Source: Mycolicibacterium fortuitum subsp. fortuitum
Lineage (GTDB): Bacteria > Actinomycetota > Actinomycetes > Mycobacteriales > Mycobacteriaceae
DNA length: 64,000 bases
Direction: 5' to 3'
Assembly: GCF_022179545.1 (NCBI RefSeq)
Contig: NZ_AP025518.1
Coordinates: 4,402,001-4,466,000 of the forward strand
Both the position numbers and the translations under genes were made by a program. Within the stretch, counting starts at the first letter, position 1. Each line of letters begins with the position of its first letter. The notes beneath the pieces were generated by a model. The model was given only the letters and a program-made list of their open reading frames with translations, did no database searches and was not told where the DNA came from. Shown piece by piece: positions 26,035 to 35,700 of this stretch.

Positions 26035-27188
26035 TCGCCATTGGAAACCTCCTGGCTGAGTACAAGGAGCTACCATCGCCATCATCAGAGCCGCCAGTGC
26101 TCACGCTCACAGAAAAGAATGGGTTCGTCCACCAGAGCGACCGCTTCCACAAGCGGCTTGCAACCGAGGATGTCAGCAAGTATAAGGTCGTCCGGAGGAA
26201 CGACATCGCATTTAACCCTTACCTTCTCTGGGCAGGGGCCGTCGCGCAGAACACAATCGTAGATGAGGGGATAATCAGCCCCCTCTATCCAACATTCAAA
26301 GTCCGCAACGGGTTCGATCCTCGTTATGTTGCTCGCCTTCTGCTGAGTCCACAGATGATTTCGGTGTACGACACAATCGCGTTCGGCTCCGTGCCACGGC
26401 GTCGTCGATCGTCGGTCAGCGACTTTCTCGCGCTTGAAATTACTGACCCACCGTCGCTCGACGAACAGCGTCGCATCGCCGCGATCCTCGATCACACTGA
26501 CAATCTCCGCGCCAAGCGACGTCGGATTACCGGTCGGCTAGATCCGCTGAAGCAAGCCATCTATGTGAATATGTTCAGCCACAGTGATTGGCCCACAATC
26601 GAATTAGCTAAGTTATGTTCAAGCCCAGATGACATCAGGTGCGGGCCGTTCGGCACCCAACTCCAGAAGTCAGAGGTCGTAGATCACGGCGTGCCGTTAT
26701 GGGGCATAAAGAATGTGAATTCGGGATTCACCCTGCCTCCATTTGAGTTTCTGGAGTCAGCCACTGCACGCCGCTTGAACCAGTATTCGGTGGAGCCGAA
26801 TGACATAGTAATGACACGAAAGGGCACGGTCGGCAATTGTGCAGTATATCCGCAGGGCCTTACCGCAGGCATAATGCACTCCGACCTCTTGCGCCTACGA
26901 GTAGATCCAGAGCGCGTACAGCCCGCATTCGTTGCGCATCAGCTACATTTTGATCCACGGGTAAAGCAACAAATGATGGCAATGAGTTCTGGCGCGGTAA
27001 TGCCGGGACTCAACGTTGGTCGACTAAAGGGTTTGCGCGTCGTCGCTCCACCGCTAGAGCATCAAGTTATATTCGCAGAGAGGATGCAGGAGTTGGATAA
27101 ACTTGTGCACAGTTCAGATCGCCACCACCACCAACTCGATAAACTCTTCGCCTCCCTCCAAGCACGCGCATTCCGAGGCAAGCTATAA
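26031..27188 (+). CDS. hsdS: type I restriction-modification specificity subunit HsdS
   Basis: A 385-residue specificity subunit with two target-recognition regions (about 1-145 and 185-335). They are separated by the conserved segment LDEQRRIAAILDHTDNLRAKRR, and the end is QLDKLFASLQARAFRGKL, both coiled-coil spacers typical of HsdS. The DNA of the second half is clearly more AT-rich than its surroundings, as is usual for exchanged HsdS genes. The start is the GTG inside the hsdM stop. The recognised DNA sequence would be bipartite and cannot be deduced here. Confidence 0.93.
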   Translation: MIAIGNLLAEYKELPSPSSEPPVLTLTEKNGFVHQSDRFHKRLATEDVSKYKVVRRNDIAFNPYLLWAGAVAQNTIVDEGIISPLYPTFKVRNGFDPRYVARLLLSPQMISVYDTIAFGSVPRRRRSSVSDFLALEITDPPSLDEQRRIAAILDHTDNLRAKRRRITGRLDPLKQAIYVNMFSHSDWPTIELAKLCSSPDDIRCGPFGTQLQKSEVVDHGVPLWGIKNVNSGFTLPPFEFLESATARRLNQYSVEPNDIVMTRKGTVGNCAVYPQGLTAGIMHSDLLRLRVDPERVQPAFVAHQLHFDPRVKQQMMAMSSGAVMPGLNVGRLKGLRVVAPPLEHQVIFAERMQELDKLVHSSDRHHHQLDKLFASLQARAFRGKL

Positions 27189-27297
27189 AAGAGCCATCGC
27201 AACTCGGAAGCTGGCGCTCGAAGAAACTGGGCGATCGCGAGGAGCCCGAGTCTCCTCTCCGAGTTCAATACTGGCTCGGGATGCATACGCCGTGTGA

Positions 27298-27317
27298 CCA
27301 GATTCGGCCGAATCTGG
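27298..27317. promoter_or_regulatory. perfect 20-bp palindrome downstream of hsdS
   Basis: CCAGATTCGGCCGAATCTGG is a perfect dyad with no loop, flanked by TGACCA on the left and TGGTCA on the right, 110 bp after hsdS. Without a loop or a U-tract it fits an operator better than a terminator. It lies directly before the antitoxin fragment, so it may be a remnant toxin-antitoxin operator. The rest of 27189-27297 shows no gene. Confidence 0.5.
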
Positions 27318-27330
27318 CTATTGGTCAACA

Positions 27331-27435
27331 CCACCAGCGTCGGCCGAGCGAAAGCCGTCCAACCTGATCGTTCCGGACAACTTTGACGAACCGCTCCCAG
27401 CCGACGAGCTTGCCGCCTGGACACCTGCCTCGTGA
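27331..27435 (+). pseudogene. 3' fragment of a Phd/VapB-type antitoxin
   Basis: The frame ending at the TGA that overlaps the PIN start reads NLIVPDNFDEPLPADELAAW, then TPAS and stop. The NFDEPLPADEL pattern is the usual C-terminus of antitoxins paired with PIN toxins. The frame stays open only from 27298, has no ATG, GTG or TTG, and lacks the DNA-binding N-terminus. The antitoxin has therefore been decapitated, unless a distant upstream start is used through a frameshift, for which I see no sign. Confidence 0.6.
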
Positions 27436-27827
27436 CGTCGATCTTGTTGGACACCAACGCCCTGTTGTGGCTTGCGTCCCCTCCGGACCGCATCGCAGCA
27501 TCCGCCCGCGACGTTCTCGGGGACCGGACCAATGAGCTGTTCGTCTCGGTGGTATCGGCATGGGAGGTGGCCATGAAGACGCTGATCGGCCGCCTCAACG
27601 GTGCTCCGTTGCTCTCCGCCTGGGATGAAGTCCTCGCCGGCATGAATGCCACCGAACTGGTGATCGACTCCGACGACGCCACGATGGCCAGCCAACTCGA
27701 CTGGGAACGCAAAGACCCGTTTGACCGCATGATCGTTGCCCAGGCCGCCCGCCGAGCCCTCACCATCGCCACGAGCGACAATCAGCTGATCCACGGGGCA
27801 CTGACGCCAGTGCTCGTCACGCGGTGA
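27432..27827 (+). CDS. PIN-domain toxin (VapC-type ribonuclease)
   Basis: A 131-residue PIN protein with acidic residues Asp7 (LLDTNALLW), Glu45 (SAWEVAMK), Asp98 (DPFDRMI) and Asp116 (TSDNQLI). It cleaves RNA when free of its antitoxin. The GTG start overlaps the antitoxin stop by 2 bp, the usual arrangement, but only a 3' fragment of the antitoxin remains. The toxin reading frame looks intact and all four acidic residues are present. It may be tolerated because transcription of the truncated operon is weak, or because a related antitoxin is supplied elsewhere. Confidence 0.85.
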   Translation: MTSILLDTNALLWLASPPDRIAASARDVLGDRTNELFVSVVSAWEVAMKTLIGRLNGAPLLSAWDEVLAGMNATELVIDSDDATMASQLDWERKDPFDRMIVAQAARRALTIATSDNQLIHGALTPVLVTR

Positions 27828-27859
27828 GCCACAACGCACGAAAGCTCAATCGCCCTCAG

Positions 27860-28336
27860 TCAGGTATCGAACTCCGGCAACAGATCCCACAACACCGCGA
27901 CGTCGCCGCCGAAAACCTGTTTGGTGCGATCGATGAGGTGCTGCATCGCAATCGATGGCCCGGCCCCGCGGCCGATCACAAACGCGCAGCGCAACAGTGA
28001 CTCCGTCGGCTCAGGAATGCGCCGCGCCTGCCGGTACGCGATACCTTCAGCTCCCCACCATCGTGCTTCCGCGAGCGGCTGTCCCCAGGCTTCTGCCAGT
28101 GGGTCGACGTTAAAGTGCGACCAGTCCAAGTCCCGGACGACCTCCATCACCTCCGCGATGGTCTGCCAATGCGCATCGTCGCTCAGCTTCTCGTCGCGAA
28201 CCGCCTTCAGCGATGGGCCGGAACTCAACGCGCGAACAAACGGATCGACGTGCTCGATTATCACGGCAGTCAGGGCGGCGTCGATCAACAAGCACATCGG
28301 CGACTCATGCTTGGCCACCTTCTCCAGGTTGGCCAA
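27860..28336 (-). CDS. hypothetical protein
   Basis: A 158-residue soluble protein with no recognised family. It is helical by appearance (MANLEKVAKHESPMCLLIDAA) with a mid-region WGAEGIAYRQARRIPEPTESLLRCAFVIGRGAGPSIAMQHL. There is no signal or membrane segment. It follows the 461-residue unknown gene by 36 bp on the same strand, so the two are probably one operon. It lies inside the gap that splits the restriction system. I cannot assign a function. Confidence 0.6.
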   Translation of the reverse strand: MANLEKVAKHESPMCLLIDAALTAVIIEHVDPFVRALSSGPSLKAVRDEKLSDDAHWQTIAEVMEVVRDLDWSHFNVDPLAEAWGQPLAEARWWGAEGIAYRQARRIPEPTESLLRCAFVIGRGAGPSIAMQHLIDRTKQVFGGDVAVLWDLLPEFDT

Positions 28337-28372
28337 CCTCTGCTCATCGCTGGAGGGAGCCTCCGATCCATG

Positions 28373-29758
28373 CTACCCATCGACTTTCCCGGTCTCCAGG
28401 GTGAGCGCCACACCGTAAAGGACCCGACGGCACAACCACTCGTGCGGGGCACCCACCGGATGTACCCGCGCGCGCCCGAAGAGCACCCGGCGCAACATCG
28501 CCAGCAACTCGCCTTCAGGAAGGGCAGCCAGGAACTCAGCACCGGGTCTATCGCTGGTCGCCTCGCCACTTTCGTGCTCACGGTTCAACACCGAAGCGGT
28601 CCAGCCCGCATCGGATTTCGCGATGAGCACCACACCGTCTGCCGGCCCGATACTCTCGATGCTGGTCGGGTCCAGACTGTGCTGGCCGCCCTCATCCTCC
28701 AACGAGTCGAAGCGGCAGAGCTGCTGCAGACGACCTTCGCTGCGCCGGTATCCCACGAGCGCCAACTCCAGCGGAAATTCCGTATCTGCCACTACCTTTC
28801 GCACAAACCGTGTCAGTACGGTGGGATCATCAGCTCGCCAACGCACTCGTAACCGGTCGTTGTTCGACACGGACACCGAATACACGCGCTCGGCGTACGC
28901 GTCAGCCGCTCTGCGTAGGTGACCTCCCACACCGGGATGCCGTGACTCCAGTCTGTCCAAGCTGTCCTGCACATGCGGGAGGCTCATCAGTTCGAGGTTC
29001 GCGAGCCCTTGCGCTGTCCACCACTTTCCGTCATCCGCACTGGAACCTCGTGCCACCGCGAAGGTTTCGTCGTCAACATCGGCCCAGTCCACGGCTCCCA
29101 GGAACGATGCCCATTCGTTCAATGCCGGCCAGTCATAGCTGACGGGGTGCAACTGCGAAGGCACGCCATCCATGGGCTTCAGCGCGGCGATGCGGTCTCT
29201 GATGCCAGCACGCAGTCGGTCATCCGCGCACACGGCCGCTTCTGAAGCGTTATCGAACGAGACGTTGGAGAGTTCGTCAGCTACCGTCGTCACGGCAGAG
29301 CACAGCAACCATTCCCACACCACTGCGTCGTCACCAGCAGGAAGTGCTGCACCGCAGGCAATCTTGGTCATCACCAAATGCATCAACGGAAGTCGTCGAA
29401 ACCCTTCGGGCACACGCACTATCGGCTCGTCAGAGTTTCCCAGAAAGACCGTGCCCGTACCGTCCGGTGAAACCGCGATGGCGGTGAGGGCGCCTGTCTC
29501 GGCGATGTACTGAACGTTCAACACCAACTCGGCGTCGGGGACGTGACTCAAGCCGCGTAAGGCCATCCCCGGCTGCGGGTAGGGAATCGGTACGGTGTCC
29601 GGTTTGTCTTCGAAGAACCGGACGAGCAATTCGCCACTGCCCTCGGACACCATGGCTGCCCGGTAGCGCTCCAGCAATCCCACGAACGAGCCAACGGTGA
29701 ACACCCGACGACCTACGGTCGCGAAGACCTCATCGTCTGCTGATTGCCCAAAATCCAC
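28373..29758 (-). CDS. hypothetical protein, 461 residues
   Basis: A large unknown protein, acidic and soluble, beginning MDFGQSADDEVFATVGRRVF. No enzyme motif, signal peptide or membrane helix is visible. It has a tryptophan-rich middle (YDWPALNEWASFLGAVDWAD) and a C-terminus with several short acidic stretches. It forms a leftward pair with the 158-residue gene. The coding bias matches the surrounding genes, so it is a real gene. Its place in a defence-type region suggests, but does not show, a role in immunity or in handling of phage or plasmid DNA. Confidence 0.65.
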   Translation of the reverse strand: MDFGQSADDEVFATVGRRVFTVGSFVGLLERYRAAMVSEGSGELLVRFFEDKPDTVPIPYPQPGMALRGLSHVPDAELVLNVQYIAETGALTAIAVSPDGTGTVFLGNSDEPIVRVPEGFRRLPLMHLVMTKIACGAALPAGDDAVVWEWLLCSAVTTVADELSNVSFDNASEAAVCADDRLRAGIRDRIAALKPMDGVPSQLHPVSYDWPALNEWASFLGAVDWADVDDETFAVARGSSADDGKWWTAQGLANLELMSLPHVQDSLDRLESRHPGVGGHLRRAADAYAERVYSVSVSNNDRLRVRWRADDPTVLTRFVRKVVADTEFPLELALVGYRRSEGRLQQLCRFDSLEDEGGQHSLDPTSIESIGPADGVVLIAKSDAGWTASVLNREHESGEATSDRPGAEFLAALPEGELLAMLRRVLFGRARVHPVGAPHEWLCRRVLYGVALTLETGKVDG

Positions 29759-29834
29759 GGTTGCGAACAGTAGATGGTTCTACCGACGGCGCGATGGATA
29801 TTGCCGAGCACCGCAAAGTAGCCCGTTCGGCTCG

Positions 29835-30203
29835 TCAGCCCGCCGCCCACTCTTTGGCCGCATCGAGCTCACCGAGCCCAAAGACCTTGAGCTCCCCCGG
29901 AACCATCCAAGCGAACGCATGCATAGCGTGAGCGACCCACTCGAAATCCGACACCACCGCGATGCGTTTGAAGGCGGAGTGATGGCGCAGCAATTCGCCG
30001 AAGCCGAGCTTGAGATCCTCCACCAGACCGCCGGGTCCGAAGCCCTCGTAATCCGGCGAGATCACCTCGACGATGCGGATCTCGCCGGACTCCAACAGCT
30101 CGTCCATCGTGGGCCGGAACTCGCGTAGGTCGTCACCGCGCACCCGGCCGGACACTCGAATACCGAACACACCTTGCGGCATGTCGGGAAGGACGTCGAT
30201 CAT
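29835..30203 (-). CDS. SpoIIAA-like (STAS/SEC14-type) protein
   Basis: A 122-residue protein of the SpoIIAA-like family: GIRVSGRVRGDDLREF at the start and KRIAVVSDFEWVAHAMHAFAWMVPGELKVFGLGELDAAKEW at the end, split over about 80-120. The family is small, beta-alpha in fold and of unknown function; it lacks the phosphorylatable serine context of true anti-anti-sigma factors. The ATG at 30203 is preferred to the longer frame because the domain begins there. It is a single leftward gene. Confidence 0.75.
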   Translation of the reverse strand: MIDVLPDMPQGVFGIRVSGRVRGDDLREFRPTMDELLESGEIRIVEVISPDYEGFGPGGLVEDLKLGFGELLRHHSAFKRIAVVSDFEWVAHAMHAFAWMVPGELKVFGLGELDAAKEWAAG

Positions 30204-30257
30204 CGGTACTCCTCCCGTCGCATACACAAGTCTGTACCCGAGCGACGGCACCTCGAT

Positions 30258-30677
30258 TCAGGAACGAGAAGACTCCCAGAGTTTTGATATTTCCGACGGC
30301 ACGTTCTCGGGTTTGACGCCGGCCCTGGTCCATCCACCGTGGCTACCGGGAGCGATCCGGTAGACCCCGGCATCGCCTGAATACACCCAGAGCTGTTCGG
30401 ATTCGGTCGGCAACCAGGTGATCATCACGCCATTGGCGGGGTTGTAGGCCGAACGGTCGTGGAAGACCTCCTGCCCGGCCTTGTCTCGAACCACCACGAC
30501 CCAGGTCTTCGCCCCGTTCTCTTCGGGTCCGTCCTGGGCGAAGGCGCTGTAGGTTCCCGACGGAGATGTCTGGGCGTGGCCGGGCGTCACGATCGCAGCG
30601 GAACCGTCATCGCTTTCGCCACAGCCCGCGGCGATCACCATCACTGCCAGCATCGCCGCGATCAACCGCATGCCCAT
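30258..30677 (-). CDS. small exported lipoprotein, unknown function
   Basis: A 139-residue lipoprotein. The signal peptide MRLIAAMLAVMVIAAGCGES contains the lipobox IAAGC. The mature part has a Ser/Thr-rich linker (VTPGHAQTSPSGTYSAF) and a small beta-rich domain with VVVVRDKAGQEVFHDRSAYNPANG and WLPTESEQLWVYSGDAGVYR, which resembles a short beta-propeller-like repeat. The ATG at 30677 or the one two codons later gives the signal peptide. It lies 54 bp upstream of the SpoIIAA-like gene on the same strand. No function can be given. Confidence 0.7.
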   Translation of the reverse strand: MGMRLIAAMLAVMVIAAGCGESDDGSAAIVTPGHAQTSPSGTYSAFAQDGPEENGAKTWVVVVRDKAGQEVFHDRSAYNPANGVMITWLPTESEQLWVYSGDAGVYRIAPGSHGGWTRAGVKPENVPSEISKLWESSRS

Positions 30678-30811
30678 GTATCGATCCCTTCGGTGCTGAC
30701 GTGCGCACTGTGCGCCTTCGCCGCTTGACGAGATGGAACCATACGGTCTGACCGCATTTGTCGGATGCATCGGATATAAAAACCGGTTCGCCTCAAGCAA
30801 GGAGCCATCCG

Positions 30812-31525
30812 ATGTCCGACAGCTTTCCGCTCAATCCCGGCGATTCCGCAATCGTCGCCATGCTGAGTCCGTGCGTCGGTGGCCTCGTGCGCACCTGGAC
30901 CGATTCCGGGCCGGGGCGGCTGTGGTCGGTGACAGACGCGGATTACCTACGCGCTGTGCAGGGCACGGGAACGCTCGCCCGCACCGTGCGTGAAGTGCAC
31001 CGTTTCCGTGAAGTTGCGTTGTTGTCCGAGGACACCGGCACCCTCATGCTGCAGCCGCGCTATCCGAGTGCAGCCGAGGACGACTCACTGCAGTTCGAGG
31101 GTGCATTGATCCGGTTGGAGCCGGCCGGATACGCCTCGGATTCGGTGTACGACGACATGCGGTCGCTGCTCGCGGAGGCGATCAACCACGGGCTTGCCAA
31201 CGGCGAATTCCTGGTGGTCGAGAAGGGCGGATGGGAGGCACCGAGCGAACCGTTCTGCCTGTTCGTCGTGATCCCCAACGATGATGGTTTCGTCAGCATC
31301 ATCGAGGCAGGACCGGCACCAAGCGACTCTGAGATCTGGGGCCCGCATATCGTCGCCGGCCAGGCCAGCACCGCTCTTAGCGCCCACGCCGATCGGGACA
31401 CCATCGACGTCGCACCGATCATCATGCTGGAGGCCATTGCGTCCTGGGGTCTGGAGCCGTGGGACCTGGCGCTGACCTTTGGACGTCAGGGCGTCCCGAG
31501 CAAAGAACCCAAGGACGGCCCTTAA
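30812..31525 (+). CDS. conserved hypothetical protein (possible YbjN/T3SS-chaperone-like)
   Basis: A 237-residue soluble protein beginning MSDSFPLNPGDSAIVAMLSP. AAGGAG precedes the ATG at 30812, so the start is firm. It has two similar-looking alpha/beta halves: MLQPRYPSAAEDDSLQFEGAL, then GEFLVVEKGGWEAPSEPFCLF and VSIIEAGPAP. The pattern recalls mycobacterial proteins labelled as YbjN/T3SS peptide-binding chaperones, but I could not confirm this. It is transcribed away from the lipoprotein gene and ends 50 bp before fic. Confidence 0.65.
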   Translation: MSDSFPLNPGDSAIVAMLSPCVGGLVRTWTDSGPGRLWSVTDADYLRAVQGTGTLARTVREVHRFREVALLSEDTGTLMLQPRYPSAAEDDSLQFEGALIRLEPAGYASDSVYDDMRSLLAEAINHGLANGEFLVVEKGGWEAPSEPFCLFVVIPNDDGFVSIIEAGPAPSDSEIWGPHIVAGQASTALSAHADRDTIDVAPIIMLEAIASWGLEPWDLALTFGRQGVPSKEPKDGP

Positions 31526-31544
31526 GTGTCATCAATCCAAGGAT

Positions 31545-31575
31545 AATGTCACACAAGTGCCAGTAGGGTGACATT
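31545..31575. promoter_or_regulatory. operator-like inverted repeat covering the fic-hsdR promoter
   Basis: AATGTCAC (31545-31552) and GTGACATT (31568-31575) pair perfectly and the right arm touches the fic GTG start at 31576. Between them lies TAGGGT (31564-31569), a TANNNT -10 box at the right distance for a leaderless mRNA starting at the GTG. A protein bound here would cover the promoter. Confidence 0.65.
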
Positions 31576-32781
31576 GTGGACGTGACCATGTTCGTAAACG
31601 AGCAATCCGGCTCGCTCGTCGACATCGTCGGCTCAGATCCCTCCGCGGGCGAATGGCGACACAAGGCCTTTGTCCCGGCGCCGCTGCTCGACGAGATGCC
31701 GAACCTCAGTACGCCCACATTTCTCGCGGTTTCCGCAGCTCGCGCTGCATTAGCCGCGCTGGACAGCACAGCCACACAGCTTCCGGACCCCACGCTGCTG
31801 CGAATGCCTGCGCTACGACGGGAAGCGCAGAGTACGTCCGCATTGGAAGGTACGTACGCACCACTCGCCCAGGTTCTGACGGCAGATGACGAAGAGCCGA
31901 CGTCGGCCGAACTCGTCGAGATTTTGAACTACGTGCGGATGGCAAACTACGGCTTCCGTTCCGTAGCAGACGGTCGACCGATCTCGACACATCTGTTGGA
32001 AGACCTCCAGGGCCTCCTGATGCACGGAACTCCGCTGGCCGATCAGTCGGGGCGCATCCGCGACACACAGGTGGTCATTGGTCGCCGGGGGGATGCACCG
32101 CCCGATCTGCTTCCGATCCACGCCGCGCGTTTCATTCCGCCGCCGCCGGGCGACCACCTGACAACGGGACTCCAGGATCTCGTCGATTGGATGCGTCGCG
32201 ACCACACTACGACGATCGATCCCGTCGTTGCGGCGGCGATGTCGCACTATCAGCTCGAGACCCTGCATCCGTTCAGGGACGGGAACGGCCGACTCGGCCG
32301 ACTCCTGATCATCCTTCACCTACACGCGGCACACGTGTTGACCGAGCCGACGTTGACCGTGTCCCCATGGTTCGAGGCTCACCGAACCGAATATTACGAC
32401 CGCCTGCTCGCGGTGAGCACCGACGGAGCGTGGGACGACTTCGTCCGCTTCTTCGCCGTGGGCCTACGGGAGTCCGCGAACTCCACGCGGCGCCAAATGC
32501 TTGAGCTGGTCACGGTGCAGGGCGAACTCAAAGAAGTCATCCGCGCCTCGGCGTTACGCGCGGACAGCGCGCACGCCCTCGTCGACTTCGCCGTTGCACA
32601 TTCCTCGTTCACCGTCCGCAATGTAGAAGCCGCGCTCGATGTTTCTTACGGTCGAGCCAATAAGCTCATCGGGCAGCTGACGGATCTCGGGGTCCTAGAC
32701 GTCGTGGACGCTGACGCGTACAAGCGCCGGTTCTTCGCACCTAGGGTCCTGAACGTACTGACCGCAGGGGGCGCGTCTTGA
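31576..32781 (+). CDS. Fic-family protein (class II, self-inhibited) with C-terminal winged helix
   Basis: A 401-residue Fic protein. The active site is HPFRDGNGRLGR at residues 231-242, a full HPFx(D/E)GNGRxxR. The inhibitory motif TSALEG (residues 87-92) fits (S/T)xxxE(G/N) with Glu91, marking an N-terminally self-inhibited enzyme. The C-terminus (about 330-401) looks like a winged helix: VRNVEAALDVSYGRANKLIGQL. It would AMPylate a protein target and may also repress its own promoter. hsdR is coupled: its TTG start overlaps the fic stop. Fic genes inside hsd operons are known in other bacteria, but their role there is unclear. Confidence 0.9.
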   Translation: MDVTMFVNEQSGSLVDIVGSDPSAGEWRHKAFVPAPLLDEMPNLSTPTFLAVSAARAALAALDSTATQLPDPTLLRMPALRREAQSTSALEGTYAPLAQVLTADDEEPTSAELVEILNYVRMANYGFRSVADGRPISTHLLEDLQGLLMHGTPLADQSGRIRDTQVVIGRRGDAPPDLLPIHAARFIPPPPGDHLTTGLQDLVDWMRRDHTTTIDPVVAAAMSHYQLETLHPFRDGNGRLGRLLIILHLHAAHVLTEPTLTVSPWFEAHRTEYYDRLLAVSTDGAWDDFVRFFAVGLRESANSTRRQMLELVTVQGELKEVIRASALRADSAHALVDFAVAHSSFTVRNVEAALDVSYGRANKLIGQLTDLGVLDVVDADAYKRRFFAPRVLNVLTAGGAS

Positions 32782-35700
32782 GTAACTTTGCTTTCGTCGG
32801 TGCCGCCGACTGGCCGGAGATCAACGCCGACTGTGCCCGCGCCGAAAGTTATCTCAACTCTGACCCGCGCGCGTCCTGCATCTATGGCCGACGTGCCGTC
32901 GAGCTTCTGGTCGATCTGTTGTACGACCTTCTGGCCCTGCCACTGCCCTACAAGAACGACCTGTCGGCACGCATCAACGAGTCACCGTTTCGCGCCAAGG
33001 TCGAACCGAAGATCGTCCACAAGCTCAACCTGATCCGGAAGGCCGGCAACGCCGCAGTACACGAACAGAAGCCGATCGCCCCGGCGATCGCCCTCGGCGT
33101 GCTGCGCGAACTGCACCACGTCATGGTGTGGGCGGTGTTCCACTACTCGGCGTACCCGAAGGCTGCGCCGTTGAAGCTGGCTTTCGACCCCAAGCTGGCC
33201 GCGAAGGCCGCTCCCCTGAGCCGGCAAGAGGTAGCCCAGCTCGCGGCGAAGTTCCAAGCCCAAGATGAAGCATACGCCAAGGCGCTGGCCGAGAAGGATG
33301 AGCTCGCCGCCGCCCGCGACGCCGAAATCGCACGCCTGCGTGAGGAAGTCAAGAAAGCCCAAGCCGCCAACAAGCAACCTGACGACCGCGACTACACCGA
33401 GACCGAAACCCGAGACACGTTCATCGACCTCATGTTGGGTGAGGCCGGTTGGCCGCTGGCAGACGTCAAGGACCGCGAGTACAAGGTCACCGGAATGCCA
33501 CCCGACAACGGCACCGGATACGTCGACTATGTGTTGTGGGGCGCCGACGGACTGCCCCTGGCGGTGGTCGAGGCCAAACGCACCACCAAGAGCCCGCACC
33601 TCGGCCAGCAGCAGGCCAAACTGTACGCCGACTGTTTGGAGGCCATGACCGGCCGTCGCCCGGTCATTTTCTACACCAACGGTTTTGAGCACTGGATCTG
33701 GGACGACGCGGCTGGTTATCCACCGCGGGACATCCACGGGTTCTACACCCGCGACGAACTGGAACTCATGATCCAGCGGCGCTCGACGCGCCAACCACTC
33801 ACCGACGCCCCGATCGACTCGGCGATCGTCGAACGCCACTACCAACACCGAGCCATCCGAGCGATCGACGAAAGCTTCACCGGCAAGCGCCGCGAGGCGT
33901 TGTTGGTGATGGCCACCGGATCCGGTAAGACCCGCACCGTCATCGCCCTGGTCAAGCAACTCATGGAGGCCAATTGGGTCAAGCGCGTGCTGTTCTTGGC
34001 CGACCGCACCGCGCTCGTCACCCAGGCCGCCAACGCATTCAAAGCTCATCTGCCCGACGCCACCACGGTGAACCTGTTGACCGAAAAGGCCACCGACGGT
34101 CGCGTCTACGTCAGCACCTACCCGACGATGATGAACCTGATCAACGACACCGATTCGGGAACAAGGAAATTCGGCCCTGGCCACTTCGACCTGGTGGTCA
34201 TCGACGAAGCCCACCGTTCCGTCTACCAGAAGTACCGGGCCATCTTCGACTGGTTCGACTCACTGCTGGTCGGCCTGACCGCGACCCCGAAGGACGAGGT
34301 CGATCACAACACCTACCGCCTGTTCCGGCTCGAGGACGGCGTGCCCACCGACGCCTACGGGCTCGACGACGCGGTCAAGGAGGGGTTCTTGGTGCCCGCC
34401 GTGGGAATCGCCGGCGGCACAACGTTCCTCGACCGCGGTATCCGATACGCCGACCTGTCCGAGGACGAGAAAGACGAATGGGAGTCTCTGGACTGGGGCG
34501 ACGACACTCCGGACGAGATCACCTCCGAGGAGGTGAACAAGGTCCTGTTCAACGAGAGCACCGTCGACATGGTGCTCGCCGACCTGATGGCCAAGGGACA
34601 TCGCGTCGCCGCCGGCGACCGGTTGGGCAAAACGATCATCTTCGCCAAGAACCGCGATCACGCCGAATTCATCGCCCGCCGCTTCGATAGCCAATATCCC
34701 CACTTGGCAGGACATTTCGCGCGCGTCATCACCCACGGCATCTCGCATGCACAATCACTGATCGACGACTTCTCCGTCGCCGAGAAAGCCCCGCACATCG
34801 CGATCTCGGTGGACATGCTCGATACCGGCATCGACGTACCCGAAGTCGTCAATCTGGTTTTCTTCAAGCTGGTCCGCTCCAAGACGAAGTTCTGGCAGAT
34901 GATCGGACGCGGCACCCGACTGTGCCCCGACCTGTTCGGCCCGGGGCAGCACAAGCAGAACTTCTACGTCTTCGACTACTGCGGAAACCTCGAATACTTC
35001 AGCCAGGACCTGCCCGGCTCCCCAGGCTCGTTGCAGAAGTCGTTGAACCAGAGGCTGTTCGAAACCCGCCTGGGCCTGATCACCGCACTCGATCACCTGC
35101 AGCCACCCACCGATCCCGATCCCAGTGAAGGACAGGGAACCGAATCCGACCGCGGCCTGCGTGTCGACGTGGCATGGTCGCTGCACCGCATCGTGGCCGG
35201 AATGACGCTGGACAACTTCCTGGTGCGTCCACATCGCCGACTGGTCGAGCAGTACGCGCAGTGGGAACCCTGGGCGGGCACATTGAGCACCGAGACCGCG
35301 GCGGACGTCGCGGAATCGCTGGCCGGGCTGCCGTCGACGCACAAGGACGACGACGAGGACGCCAAGCGTTTCGACATGTTGATCCTGCGACGCCAACTAG
35401 CCCAACTCGAGGGCGACGCCCTTGCTGCCGAACGGCTGCGGGAGAAGATCCAGGACATCGCTTCCGGCCTGCTGAACCAGACCGCGATTCCCTCGGTCGC
35501 CGCGCAACAGGAGCTGTTGGACGACGTCGCAGGTGACCAATGGTGGGTGGACGTCACCCTGCCGATGCTTGAGCATGCGCGTCGTAAGTTGCGCGGTCTG
35601 CTCCGCTTCCTGGAGAAGGCGAAGAAGGTCGTCGTCTACACCGACTTCGCCGACGAACTCGGTGAATCCACCCTCGTCGACCTACCCGGCATCACGCCCG

